A stretch of 23,436 nucleotides of DNA from Chara braunii (Eukaryota > Streptophyta > Charophyceae > Charales > Characeae), in contig BFEA01000384.1 of NCBI GenBank assembly GCA_003427395.1, positions 176,630 through 200,065 on the forward strand. Direction: 5' to 3'. The position numbers were made by a program, and so were the translations under genes. A model generated the notes under the pieces. The model was not told the DNA's origin, ran no database searches, and saw nothing but the letters and a program-made list of their open reading frames with translations. Below are positions 8,711 to 17,425 of the stretch, one piece after another; position 1 is the stretch's first letter; each line of letters begins with the position of its first letter.

Positions 8711-9875
8711 GACAATGCCCTAACTTAAGGGTATGTCCAATCTGCCTAAGTAAACAAGTAAAAGTACGCACAACTGGACTGCCCTAACTTAAGGGTATGT
8801 CCAACAGAACATCGACTCTAGTCATAAAGCATATGACCAGACCGCCCTAACTTAAGGGTACGTCTGGCTTCTGCTTAACTGACGGCATGAAGCATAAAAC
8901 TGGACTGCCCTAACTTAAGGGTATGCCTAGTCAGCTCTAAACAAAGTTACGTAGGGCATAGGATTAGGCTACCCCAACTTAGGGGTGTGCCTAATCTGCC
9001 TAAAACAAGTACGGACGACAAAAGGTCGGACCGCCCGAACTTAAGGGTGTCCAACCTACGTCATGTCAACGACAAGGGCATATCACTAGGCCGCCCTAAC
9101 TTAGGGGTACGCCTAGCTAGCCTAAACAGTTTTAAGGCACATAAGACAATGTGACCGGGCCGCCCTAACTTACGGGTGCCTGATCTGCCTGAACAGTTAC
9201 AAACGCCGTATGGCTAAGCCGCCCTAAGCCGCCCTAACTTAAGGGTACGCTTAGTCTCCGCAACGACAATATAAGAGAACAACCATTGATATATTTGCAT
9301 AAACTTTATATTTTTCTCTCTTGTTAGGCAGATGATCTGACCTCCCCAACCAAGGGAACTTCCAATCCTGCCTCGTGTTTAGAGGGGAAAATAAAAACAA
9401 ATTTATACTAACTCTCCGACTTTTTATGAGCATAGGACTGAACCGCCCTAACTTAAGGGTACGCTCAGCCTGCCCGAGTTACCTTTATTATATTTTTCAC
9501 TTGCTTTTCCGTTCTTTTTGTTCTACTTGACTTACTGACTGGCTTTCCCAACTTAGGGTCCCCGGTCTGTCAGCTGATACAGATTCCTATAATATAGATC
9601 AAAGTTCTATACTTTTGGTTGACCTTCAGTTCATAGCTTATGGCTAAGCCGCCCCAACTTAGGGGTACGCTTAGTCGTATGCCTTTGTCCCCCTCAGAAG
9701 AAAACACACAGAACTGGGTCTACGCAACTTAGAATATCCCCAGCTGTGCTTTCAGCAACCTCAAAAGAAACATCAGAATTCTGAGCCTTCCCAACCTAGG
9801 GTGCTCGTCCCCCTGTTCAAAAACCCCAAAAAAGAAACAGCGACTGGTCCGTCCAACTTAGGATAGGCCCAGTCC
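8711..9875 (+). repeat. AACTTA hairpin array, left copy (about 15 units)
   Basis: A conserved core, GCCCTAACTTAAGGGTA with variants, repeats every 55-130 bp. Each core is flanked by a short unit-specific inverted repeat. Clear units: 8776-8802 (GGAC/GTCC), 8837-8867 (CCAGAC/GTCTGG), 8963-8995 (ATTAGGC/GCCTAAT), 9086-9116 (CTAGGC/GCCTAG), 9224-9254 (CTAAGC/GCTTAG), 9644-9674 (CTAAGC/GCTTAG) and 9842-9874 (GACTGG/CCCAGTC). The core itself can pair (CCCT...AGGG or CCCC...GGGG). Units after about 9690 are more degraded. Unit 9214-9254 has a 10-bp internal duplication of CTAAGCCGCC. The homologous, mirrored array is at 17411-18026. Confidence 0.92.
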
Positions 9876-9944
9876 TAAAATATCATGCATTCAGCCCAAC
9901 AAACATAAATGAAACACAGCACCGAACCAACTACCCTTAAAGGG

Positions 9945-10015
9945 ATCCAGCCTTGGGTTGACCCGGTCAAACGCATGCAAGACGCCTTCCTCTCGCCTTC
10001 CCCCAATTTTAACTG
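9945..10015 (+). repeat. Inner inverted block, left copy
   Basis: Includes TTGACCCGGTCAA, itself an inverted repeat, and CGCCTTCCTCTCGCCTTCCCCCA. The reverse complement of 17350-17425 matches closely (TTGACCCGGTCAAATGCACGCAG and GCCTTCCTCCCACCTTCCCCCAG). Confidence 0.88.
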
Positions 10016-10199
10016 TGTCTGAATTCACTCAAAAGAAAAATTTGACTTCTCACGTATAGTTGTTGATTTAACCTTTCACAAAACATGTCCTGACATACCT
10101 AATAAAACAAAAAAGTAGTAGCCTTTCATAATTTTATTCCCAGATAGCCCAGGGGATAACAGTTAGCGGAAGGGATCACACGCGTCATACGAAAGTTAT

Positions 10200-10470
10200 A
10201 CCTGAAGTTCCTTGCCTCCAGAACCCCGCCTGGGTTCCGGCAGAGCTCCCGCAATCGGTGGGTGGACCTCCCACAAGGTCTTGCTGCGGTCCTACGGTTT
10301 GCAATCTCGCCTGCCGCCTTCCTCTCGTAACCTTAGACTAGACTTAGAGTAAGAAGGATAGAAGGAGATAGGTTAGACTCTCGAGATCCAAGAGTGGGAC
10401 AACTCAACTTGCAGGAGAGGGCCTTGAAATCTTGATACGCCTGAGGGCCCCGCAATGGTGGCCGAAAAGA
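10200..10470 (+). repeat. Best-conserved inverted block, left copy
   Basis: Matches the reverse complement of 16938-17185. Over one 76-bp stretch (10251-10326) 69 bases are identical. It contains hairpins CCAGAACC...GGTTCCGG (10218-10240) and GACCT-CCCACA-AGGTC (10265-10280). The similarity stops near 10470, which marks the inner end of the arm. Confidence 0.93.
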
Positions 10471-10474
10471 ATGT

Positions 10475-11300
10475 AGCGAAGTCAGCTGAATCACAGCCCA
10501 AATGCAAGTGGCAACCTCCTGACAGTGTCTCGGGGCGCGGCAATAACCCCTCTTGCAGGCCTAATCACCCTCCCAAAGCTACACCGCCTCCCGTCACAAA
10601 GGCCTGATCATTCCCTCAACTCGCAGCGTCGCTACCTCTGACTGGATCGCTGCTACGCAGCTTAGAACTGCTGCGTTCGAATAGAGCACAGTCTCGTGCC
10701 TTATGTGGGCAAAACGCCACAAACTCCACTGAAACGTGATATATACCGTCACCCTCGTTAGCAATAACGCAATAGATATGCCCAAAGTGATGCTGACCAG
10801 AAACAGTAGGTCACAATGTCGTGTATTTAACAATATACAATGTCCATGGTATCGAGGAAATGACCCGGCAAAAGCTTGGCAACAGCAGCGGCAACAAGCA
10901 GTAGATATGCAAAAAATCAGGAAAACTCAGTGGTGCTGCAGGGCGCTGTGATACTGCAGATTGGCAGCCCTGACCCTATGTGACAGATAACAGTTCCTTC
11001 AACATCCACCGGACTCCACAATTTTAATCATTAAGTAAGCCGCGTGCCCCACATCATAGGTTGAACAATTGCAGCGGTCGACGATATGCTACGAATGAGT
11101 ACACTCTCGTTAGTTCACAGGTTCTGTGTCGGCTTTCACAGAACGGTGATCAACTCTTGCTATCCGAGCAAGAGTAAGCGAGAGTCTCTGCACGCTACTT
11201 CTCTGAGTTCCCGCTTCGACTTGCATGGTCAATCCCCCGCAGTATACCACCACCTGCTACTGCAATCGGCCCATGGCCCCCACACCACTCTGTCTGCGTT
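10475..11300. other. Core DNA without recognised gene
   Basis: Unmirrored DNA inside the inverted repeat. No credible coding frame, RNA gene or repeat is recognised. Confidence 0.5.
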
Positions 11301-11333
11301 CATTTAGTAGTCTTTCCAGGTTGTGACAACTGT

Positions 11334-11477
11334 AACAATAGAGTGCTCTTGTAAATTATGGCCTTCTCCCGGAATGTATGCAATAACCTCATTTCGATTG
11401 GTTAATCTCACTTTAGCTATTTTGCGTAAAGCTGAGTTGGGTTTTTTTGGTGTTCTTGTAGAAACACGAAGGCATAC
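11334..11477 (-). pseudogene. rps12: Mitochondrial ribosomal protein S12 fragment
   Basis: Within a minus-strand frame (11304-11567), 48 consecutive residues match the central conserved part of ribosomal protein S12. Key segments are [24 protein letters not shown] and [14 protein letters not shown], the universally conserved decoding-centre region. The wording resembles plant mitochondrial S12 more than plastid S12, from what I know of the family. S12 is a small-subunit protein of about 125 residues; here the N-terminal third and the GGRVKDLPG-type C-terminal part are replaced by unrelated residues, with a stop soon after. The surviving block has no stop or frameshift. With the nearby decayed mitochondrial rRNA piece on the opposite strand, I infer a nuclear insertion of mitochondrial DNA. 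A real exon in an expanded mitochondrial genome is less likely but not excluded. Confidence 0.88.
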
Positions 11478-11735
11478 TGATGCAATTTGTCCAATAGTTA
11501 CATAGGGTGCTTCCACAGGTTGACATCCAATCCAGCCTAAAGTAAACAATCTGCCACAAGTAACCAAAGTTATCTACTTTTTATGGTAATCTGCCTGTTC
11601 AAAAAGTAGCAAAAAAAACGTATACGTATTTAGACAAACAAAAGAGTTTGTTATTATTAATCAATTATAATTTGCTGGATTGATCGATGCTGAGGCTTTC
11701 TTTTACGTATGTATTGTATGGTCGGTCTTGTGAAG

Positions 11736-11958
11736 TAGTGATATACTGGAGGAAGGTGGGGATGACGTCAAGTCCGCATGGCCCTTATGGGCTGGGCTAC
11801 ACACGTGCTACAATGGCAATGACAATAGGAAGCAAGGCTTTAAGGCGGAGCGAATCCTGAAACATTGCCTCAGTTCGGATTGTTCTCTGCAACTCGAGAA
11901 CATGAAGTTGGAATCGCTAGTATTCGCGGATCAGCATGCCGCGGTGAATATGTACTCA

Positions 11959-11991
<33 letters not shown>

Positions 11992-12012
11992 ATTTCTTTT
12001 GCCCGAAATCGT
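11736..12012 (+). pseudogene. rrn18: Mitochondrial small-subunit rRNA 3'-domain fragment
   Basis: Contains diagnostic small-subunit rRNA segments: GGAGGAAGGTGGGGATGACG, GGGCTACACACGTGCTACAATGG, GAACATGAAGTTGGAATCGC, GATCAGCATGCCGCGGTGAA and TTGTACACACCGCCCGTCAC. The wording is close to plant mitochondrial 18S rRNA. It corresponds to roughly the last quarter of the molecule, but similarity ends after GGGAATTTCTTTTGCCCGAA, so the end of helix 44 and the 3' terminus are absent, as is everything 5' of the start. Changes at normally invariant places (TAGTATTCGCGG in place of TAGTAATCGCGG) point to decay. It lies about 260 bp from the rps12 fragment in opposite orientation, so both probably arrived in one mitochondrial insert. 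Confidence 0.93.
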
Positions 12013-13030
12013 CTCTATGATAAAGCAATGACTTTGATACGTTCTCCTAACTCATACGCACTCTATATAGGCTGCAGTAACTGCAACCTTGGAGCATGAA
12101 TTAGTAATAGGCACCGTCAGCGCGACCGTTCCGAGTTGCGTCAAAAATGGAAGCAACAACGCAATTCCCCAGGTCCACAACCGTAATCCCCGGTCTCTGA
12201 TTCAAGATACATAGGCTGCTTTAGAGGGGCACAAGTTACCACGGTGAGAGAGTATCGATCGCAGTAGCTCGCACCACCTGGTTCAGAAGTACTGCGATAT
12301 TCAGTCTTACCAGCAACCATCCTGACTCCTTGTTTGCTCTGATGAATGCTTACTGAAGATTTTTCAATGGGAGTGAAACCTTTGGTAGGACACGGGGAGA
12401 TACCCCGTCAAATCCCCCAGGCCCACCTCCAACTACTTACCCACTCCTAGTTAACGCAGTTAGGTCCATGCGCCCTTACCAGCACTGGTACAAAGGAGGC
12501 GGCTGCTGAGGGGTGATCCTGTCCGTGGCGAATAACACATTCAGCAGCGGGATCTTGATTCCGAGGCAGACGCAACTATCCGAAGACGAGGGGAACGCCT
12601 CGTGAGTAATGAAGGCGAACACCAAGCTGCAGATGTCGGGCACCAGGTCCCTACGATCCCGAGTTGTACTGTTCTTCTGTCAGAATCAGGGGGAAATGCA
12701 TTGCATCGTGCCCCCGTGTACGTAGAGATAACCCGAGGCAACTCGCCCTGCCAGGACGAGCGGCGTGCCTACCATTAGGTAAGTCCCCAACATCGCAACT
12801 ATCCTCTTGCTTCTTCCACCGACGAGACGAGTATTCGCACTCTCCAATAGGTAAGTCCTCACTTCCGTGGTTGGCCTCACGCTATCTCCCCCGAACGAAT
12901 GAGAAAATCCCGGATGAATCTTCCACTAGGACATGGCAAGATGCATCGATAGTGGAGCGGCCTCCTACTGCGCCCGCTGTTCTGACTACCCGTTAGATCC
13001 CCTGCTAGATCATGCCCAAGTTCGCTACCC
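12013..13030. other. Core DNA without recognised gene
   Basis: No credible gene is seen. A small hairpin (12069-12089: AGG-C-TGCAG-TAA-CTGCA-A-CCT) follows the rRNA fragment. I cannot tell where the mitochondrial insert ends. Confidence 0.45.
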
Positions 13031-13051
13031 GTTGGAACGCTGTTGGTGCGA

Positions 13052-13069
13052 ATACCCTTACAAGGGTAT
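13052..13069 (+). repeat. Palindromic end motif of middle arm copy
   Basis: ATACCCTT-AC-AAGGGTAT, followed by CCGCCCTAG as in the left arm (CCGCCCTGG). Preceded by GCTGTTGGTGCGA. Confidence 0.9.
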
Positions 13070-13449
13070 CCGCCCTAGTTTTTGCAAGCGACAGAAAATA
13101 GTTTTGGGTTTAAAGTCCAAGTATACCGCGCGAGGCGCGGCTGAGTCTATGGTTTACGTTGGCAGAGTAGCTGATTAGAGCAGTAAGTGTGTGGGCGCGC
13201 AAGTTTGAGGCGCGCGTGATCCTTTATTTGTTGATGGTTGAAGAGGCAGCGTGATCGTCAACCCAAATTTTATTTCTGATTAAATTAACATTTAAAAGAT
13301 TGTCTCTTGATTGATGTGTTTGTCGGTGACCTATGCGTACGTACGGAGGACGGCATCGACAACAACGTCATTTTGAGGACGTTTCGGTAGAACTAGAAAG
13401 CGTCGCGCAGAGTCCGCTTATTTAGGTGTTCGTAAAAACTAGACCCAGA

Positions 13450-13525
13450 CCTGGGCCTAGCACTAGTGGTTACGACGTCAGATTTTCATCAGGGAGACTC
13501 AGGGATCGAGATCGAGTGGCGACGA
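13450..13525 (+). pseudogene. tRNA-Glu(TTC)-like relic, middle arm
   Basis: The best preserved of the three. AGTGGTTACGACGTC resembles a tRNA D-arm / box A, the loop GATTTTCATCAGG has TTC in the anticodon position, GGGAGAC resembles the variable region, and CTCAGGGATCGAGATCGAG resembles a T-arm with a changed T-loop. The acceptor stem is not convincing, so it is probably non-functional. Confidence 0.5.
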
Positions 13526-13659
13526 CGCAAGGATATCGGAGCGCCGCGAGGAGACCGAGGGGTTGAGGGCCCGGTGGGGCTATTCCCCTTGGTTTTATCG
13601 TCAGTAGGCGGAGATGGTGATAGCGATCTCTCCTTTTCTCATCTACTGTCTTCTACCCA

Positions 13660-13715
13660 TTAAAAACTTTTAAATGTTTTTTATTATTTATTGTCATATT
13701 AGTTTTATTATTTAA
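13660..13715. repeat. T-rich tract, middle arm
   Basis: A/T-rich tract at the same relative place as 3711-3800 and 21560-21640. Confidence 0.8.
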
Positions 13716-14749
13716 CTCTGGTGTTCCTTGGCTCAGACGAGGTACCGGTTTTGAGACCGTCGCAGCAGTCAAGGACCTTGAGCTTGCGCCTCCTTTGGTT
13801 GACCTACGGATTCTGTGCGTGTTCGGGATGCTGGAGAAATTCCTCTGTTCCGACTGTTTTGAAACACGAACGAGGAGTTCAACGCGCATGCAGGCCGGCG
13901 GGTGATTAGCCCACGTGTCGGAAGGGACCTGAGTGGCGGGGGCTATTTGCGAGAGCACCGTCCATTATGTGCAGCCTTCCGTAGGAGGTTTTGAGTGCGA
14001 GCATACCCGCCGGGATCCAAAGAAAAGCGGGCTGTGCTTGGGCGGAGTGGCCCAAGGCACCAGGGAGGAGGCCGCAGGGCTGCAGCGACTGAACGTATGG
14101 AACCCGGTCCATTTCGGTCTTCAAAGTTCTCATTTGAATATTTGCTACTACCATCAAGATCTGCGCTGCGGCCTCGTTACCAAGGCTCGCTACAGATTGC
14201 AATGGGGTCATGCCCCCGTTTTCGTGATTGTTGTCTATGTGAGGGCTGCCCATCCGGGTTTCGAAAGATAGAGCGGCCTGCTCAGACACGGCACCTAGTG
14301 GGAGCTCAGAGGGGGCGCACAGTGACATTGACGGACATACAGTTCGTCAGACTTGGGTATAGGGGCAAAAGGCTAATCAAACCACCCCGTAGCTAGCTCT
14401 CCCCTGAGTTTTCTCAGGCTGGTCGAGGCAGTTCGGAAGGCCGCTACACCGAGGTACTGGCGGATCAGTAGTAAGGAAGTGGGAGGGTGACAGACAACGA
14501 GGGAGAGGGCATGGCGGGTGCTAGCACTAAGCAGTGGAGTTGTTACATACCCCCTAGTGGATATTGAAGTTGAAAGCCCTCACCCTGTTGTCTGAATCTT
14601 CACTTACCGAGATGTATGGAGTAACGTGCGGGTTGGCATATACCTGCTGTTTGACAGATCGTTCGTATGGTCGGGCGTACAGGCGGAAGACATTTTCCGA
14701 ACTGTCCAGGTAGCAGGTCCCTCCGAAGTGTTCCCCAGGTGTCGAAACC

Positions 14750-15480
14750 GCTGCGCTAGGAGTTGTCGGATGAAGCAGGGGCAAGGTCGACGGAGGTGGT
14801 GAAAACGCCGGGCACGAAAACAGTGAGGGAGAGTGGAACGAATCTAGACGCGGTCCGCGATAGATGCATTCCGCAGAGAAGATGGTGGAAGCAGATGCAT
14901 TCTGCATGCGTTTGGTCGGGTGCATGCGAGGGGCTGCGGGCTATGGCGGAGGGAAATGAGCCGGAGCACAGCGAAGGCCAGTTGACCTCCACTATATAGA
15001 CAAGGTTAGTTGACTAGGAGGCGGAGGGAAGCGGGTATCAAAGAGGAGGGAAGAATGGTCACCAAGGAGATGTAGGAGAGAAGGAACGGTGCGCATGGAT
15101 GGGAGGAATAAAGTAGAAGAGGTAGGATGAACCTGGCCGGGGTTTCGCGCCAGGTGCGTTCAAGCGGAAGATGGCAGGAAACGAGCTTAGAGAGAGGGGA
15201 AAGAGTGGTTCTCGATCATCTGACGAGCGATTTAGGTAGGGAGAGGATGGTTTTGGGGGGTTTTAGGGGTGGGACGAGAGATAGTGTTACACGGCCGTTT
15301 CTAGGCCGTTTTCAATTAACCAAGATGCCCAACTGGGATTTTGAGGAGAGGCGAGTGTGATGGAACGGTCAGCTTCGACGTTAGATTAGTAAGATAAAAG
15401 TTAAGAGAGAAAGCAGTGCGCAGAGGAGAAACGAGTGGGTGAACGGAGAGGGAGGAAGGATGGATGGTTTTCCCGATCCT
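14750..15480. other. Purine-rich segment, middle arm
   Basis: Strongly G/A-rich + strand with no recognised gene, matching in position and composition the left-arm segment at 4000-4640. Confidence 0.55.
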
Positions 15481-16053
15481 CAACGAAATCGGACAAACCG
15501 AGATTCGTTTCTAGGGTTCTTGGGCCCTGCACGATGAGTTACGAAGTTGAAATATGAATAGGGTATTTGAGTTGGGCGGCATAACTGCTCGGGACTGCGC
15601 AGTCGCTGTGGAGAAGGACTGTGAAGAGAGCGGGGGAGATTTGAGTGAACCTGGCCGAGAGGTAGGCCAGGTGCATTCAGATGAATACAAGAAAGCATGG
15701 GCGATGTGTCTCTCGTGCTCCGATGGACGACTCAGTCTAGCATGGCAGGCCTGGTAAGTAGCAAAGTGGGATTGATGGCCATGCCTTCCGTCTTTGCGGA
15801 CGCGACAGTTGCAGCTCTCAAGGTCATGCTCACATCTGCGATCATAGGCTTGTGAGCACTCCTAGTTCCATTGGCAATACACCCCCTGACACTCATTGCA
15901 GATTCGACATGACCGGTGGCACTGGTCAAGGTTCGGTCGTCGTGTTCAAATCCGGGACTGTGCCCATTGAGTTGTTATTGCAAAGGACAGTGATTGAGTG
16001 TCACTTTGCCCGCCACCCCACATCTGTGTATCGTTAATTGGACCCGCTTCGCG

Positions 16054-16219
16054 GCCCTCTCCTTTGCCTGCTGCTCCCCTACTGACCTCGACCGCACCTG
16101 GCCGTACCACGAACCGGCAGTGTTCGTATGCATGGGAAGAAGAGTTGGAGAGGGAATGAGAGACATGCGGTGAGGAAAAGAGAGAGAGAGGCTTTTTCAA
16201 AGAGCTAGCGGTGCAGGGT
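16054..16219. repeat. 166-bp duplicate, copy 1 (assembly artefact)
   Basis: Identical to 16258-16423 as far as I can compare. It ends exactly at the mate-pair junction adapter. Only one of the two copies is likely to exist in the genome. Confidence 0.95.
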
Positions 16220-16257
16220 CTGTCTCTTATACACATCTAGATGTGTATAAGAGACAG
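16220..16257. other. Nextera mate-pair junction adapter (contaminant)
   Basis: CTGTCTCTTATACACATCT (16220-16238) joined head-on to AGATGTGTATAAGAGACAG (16239-16257). These are the two 19-bp Tn5 mosaic ends used by tagmentation kits, in the exact back-to-back order of the mate-pair circularisation junction. It is synthetic DNA left in the assembly. Frames crossing it yield the well-known artefact peptides MCIRDR and SLIHI, seen here on the minus strand on either side. Confidence 0.99.
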
Positions 16258-16423
16258 GCCCTCTCCTTTGCCTGCTGCTCCCCTACTGACCTCGACCGCA
16301 CCTGGCCGTACCACGAACCGGCAGTGTTCGTATGCATGGGAAGAAGAGTTGGAGAGGGAATGAGAGACATGCGGTGAGGAAAAGAGAGAGAGAGGCTTTT
16401 TCAAAGAGCTAGCGGTGCAGGGT
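16258..16423. repeat. 166-bp duplicate, copy 2 (assembly artefact)
   Basis: Second copy of 16054-16219, offset by exactly 204 (166 + 38). The sequence continues naturally after it (CGTGTAAAG), so genomic sequence resumes here. Confidence 0.95.
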
Positions 16424-16937
16424 CGTGTAAAGAACGGGCTATGGTAGCGGAAGGCTTGGGTTCTCCGTGCATGGTTGAAGGTGATGCAAGTATTGTGCGT
16501 GTAGTGGGGGAAAACAGATGAAAACTTGGTTGCTGGCCAAGGCACTTTGATCAGCCTGTCGCATAGAATGTTCGGAGGAAAACGGCAAGATCGGAGGTTT
16601 ACCATTTGGTTGGTGCCTTGCTCATGCCACTGGCTGGGGCTGCAGCTGACGAGCCACGGGAGGTGTAGAACTGCGCTCTCAGTTGGTGCGCCGCCCGTTT
16701 TACAAGGCAGGACAGCAAGGCTCAAGGAGGATGGCTGCTGTTTTACTCCAGCTCGAAAAAGGGTTGTGTTTTTGACTCACATTTCTCGTTCCGAGTTGTA
16801 GCAAGGGCACCCGGACAGCAAAGTTATGCGAAGTAACCGAGATCCTTGAAGGAGGCTATAGTTGCAATTTGGAGGAAGCACCATAAGAGTCAACAGTCAG
16901 CGGATTGGCCTCTGTCGGTCAAGCTGCCACATATCCT
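16424..16937. other. Core DNA without recognised gene
   Basis: No gene, RNA or clear repeat is recognised between the artefact and the inner end of the right arm. Confidence 0.45.
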
Positions 16938-17185
16938 TGGCCATCATTGCGGGGCCCTCAGGCGTATCAAGGCAACAAGGCCCTCTCCTGAGAGTTGAGT
17001 CAGTCCCTTTCTGGTATCTCGAGAGTCTAAAACCCCTCCTTTTGCGCTTCTTATTCTAAGTCTAGTCCTGTTCAGAGAGGAAGGCGGCAGGCGGGATTGC
17101 AACCCGTAGGACCGCATCAAGACTCTGTGGGGAGTCCACCCACCGATTGCGGGAGCTCTGCCGGAACCTAGGCAAGGTTCTGGAG
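16938..17185 (-). repeat. Best-conserved inverted block, right copy
   Basis: Reverse complement of the 10200-10470 block. Carries the hairpins GACTC-TGTGGG-GAGTC (17121-17136) and CCGGAACC...GGTTCTGG (17161-17183). GCGGGGCCCTCAGGCGTATC marks its inner side. Confidence 0.93.
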
Positions 17186-17349
17186 TATATCATTTTTCTA
17201 TCTGTATGACCCCACTATACCTATGTTTGTTTATCTTCCTTTAGTTTGGCTGATGTATGCATGAGATTGCCCCTATGATTTGCTTTCTTTCAGAACTTAA
17301 TCAGACTAAAGGGAAGGAATGTATGAGAGTGAAGCCTAAGTTTCTTTTT

Positions 17350-17425
17350 ATTTTGACTAAGAGATAAACTGGGGGAAGGTGGGAGGAAGGCAGACTGCGT
17401 GCATTTGACCGGGTCAATCAAGGAC
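17350..17425 (-). repeat. Inner inverted block, right copy
   Basis: Mirror of 9945-10015: CTGGGGGAAGGTGGGAGGAAGGC, then GCATTTGACCGGGTCAA. Confidence 0.88.

Larger units (their letters stand above)
13030..15560 (+). repeat. Third, directly oriented copy of the outer arm
   Basis: Follows the left arm in order: palindromic end (13052-13069), hairpin-rich start with GTGTGTGGGCGCGCA...GAGGCGCGCGTGAT (against 3058-3091), tRNA-Glu-like relic, CCCCTTGG segment, T-rich tract, a GAGGTACCGGT segment (13739 against 3818) and a purine-rich segment with AGATTCGTTTCTAGGG (15503 against 4445). The similarity fades after about 15560; it may continue toward 16900. It sits in the unmirrored core, so the structure contains three homologous end modules. 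Confidence 0.7.

Noticed and set aside
8711-9254. Interstitial telomere repeats (CCCTAA)
   Set aside because: CCCTAA occurs once per hairpin core and never in tandem head-to-tail runs.
8711-9875. CRISPR array
   Set aside because: Units are degenerate, spacing varies from about 55 to 130 bp, the repeat has unit-specific palindromic flanks, there are no cas genes, and the context is eukaryotic.
11323-11505. Plus-strand open frame over the S12 fragment
   Set aside because: Antisense shadow of the S12 block on the minus strand.
11736-12012. Bacterial contamination as the source of the rRNA
   Set aside because: The wording (for example GGCAATGACAATAGGAAGCAA) is plant-mitochondrial, the fragment is truncated and mutated, and the S12 piece nearby is also mitochondrial in type.
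11902-12099. Plus-strand open frame over the rRNA fragment
   Set aside because: It is a chance frame inside rRNA-derived sequence.
16220-16257. A real Tn5 or IS50 insertion
   Set aside because: Only the two 19-bp mosaic ends are present, back to back, with no transposase and no 9-bp target duplication; the flanking duplicate is 166 bp.
15946-16725. Minus-strand open frames on both sides of 16237
   Set aside because: They run through the synthetic adapter and the duplicated 166 bp; their ends are the known adapter-derived peptides.
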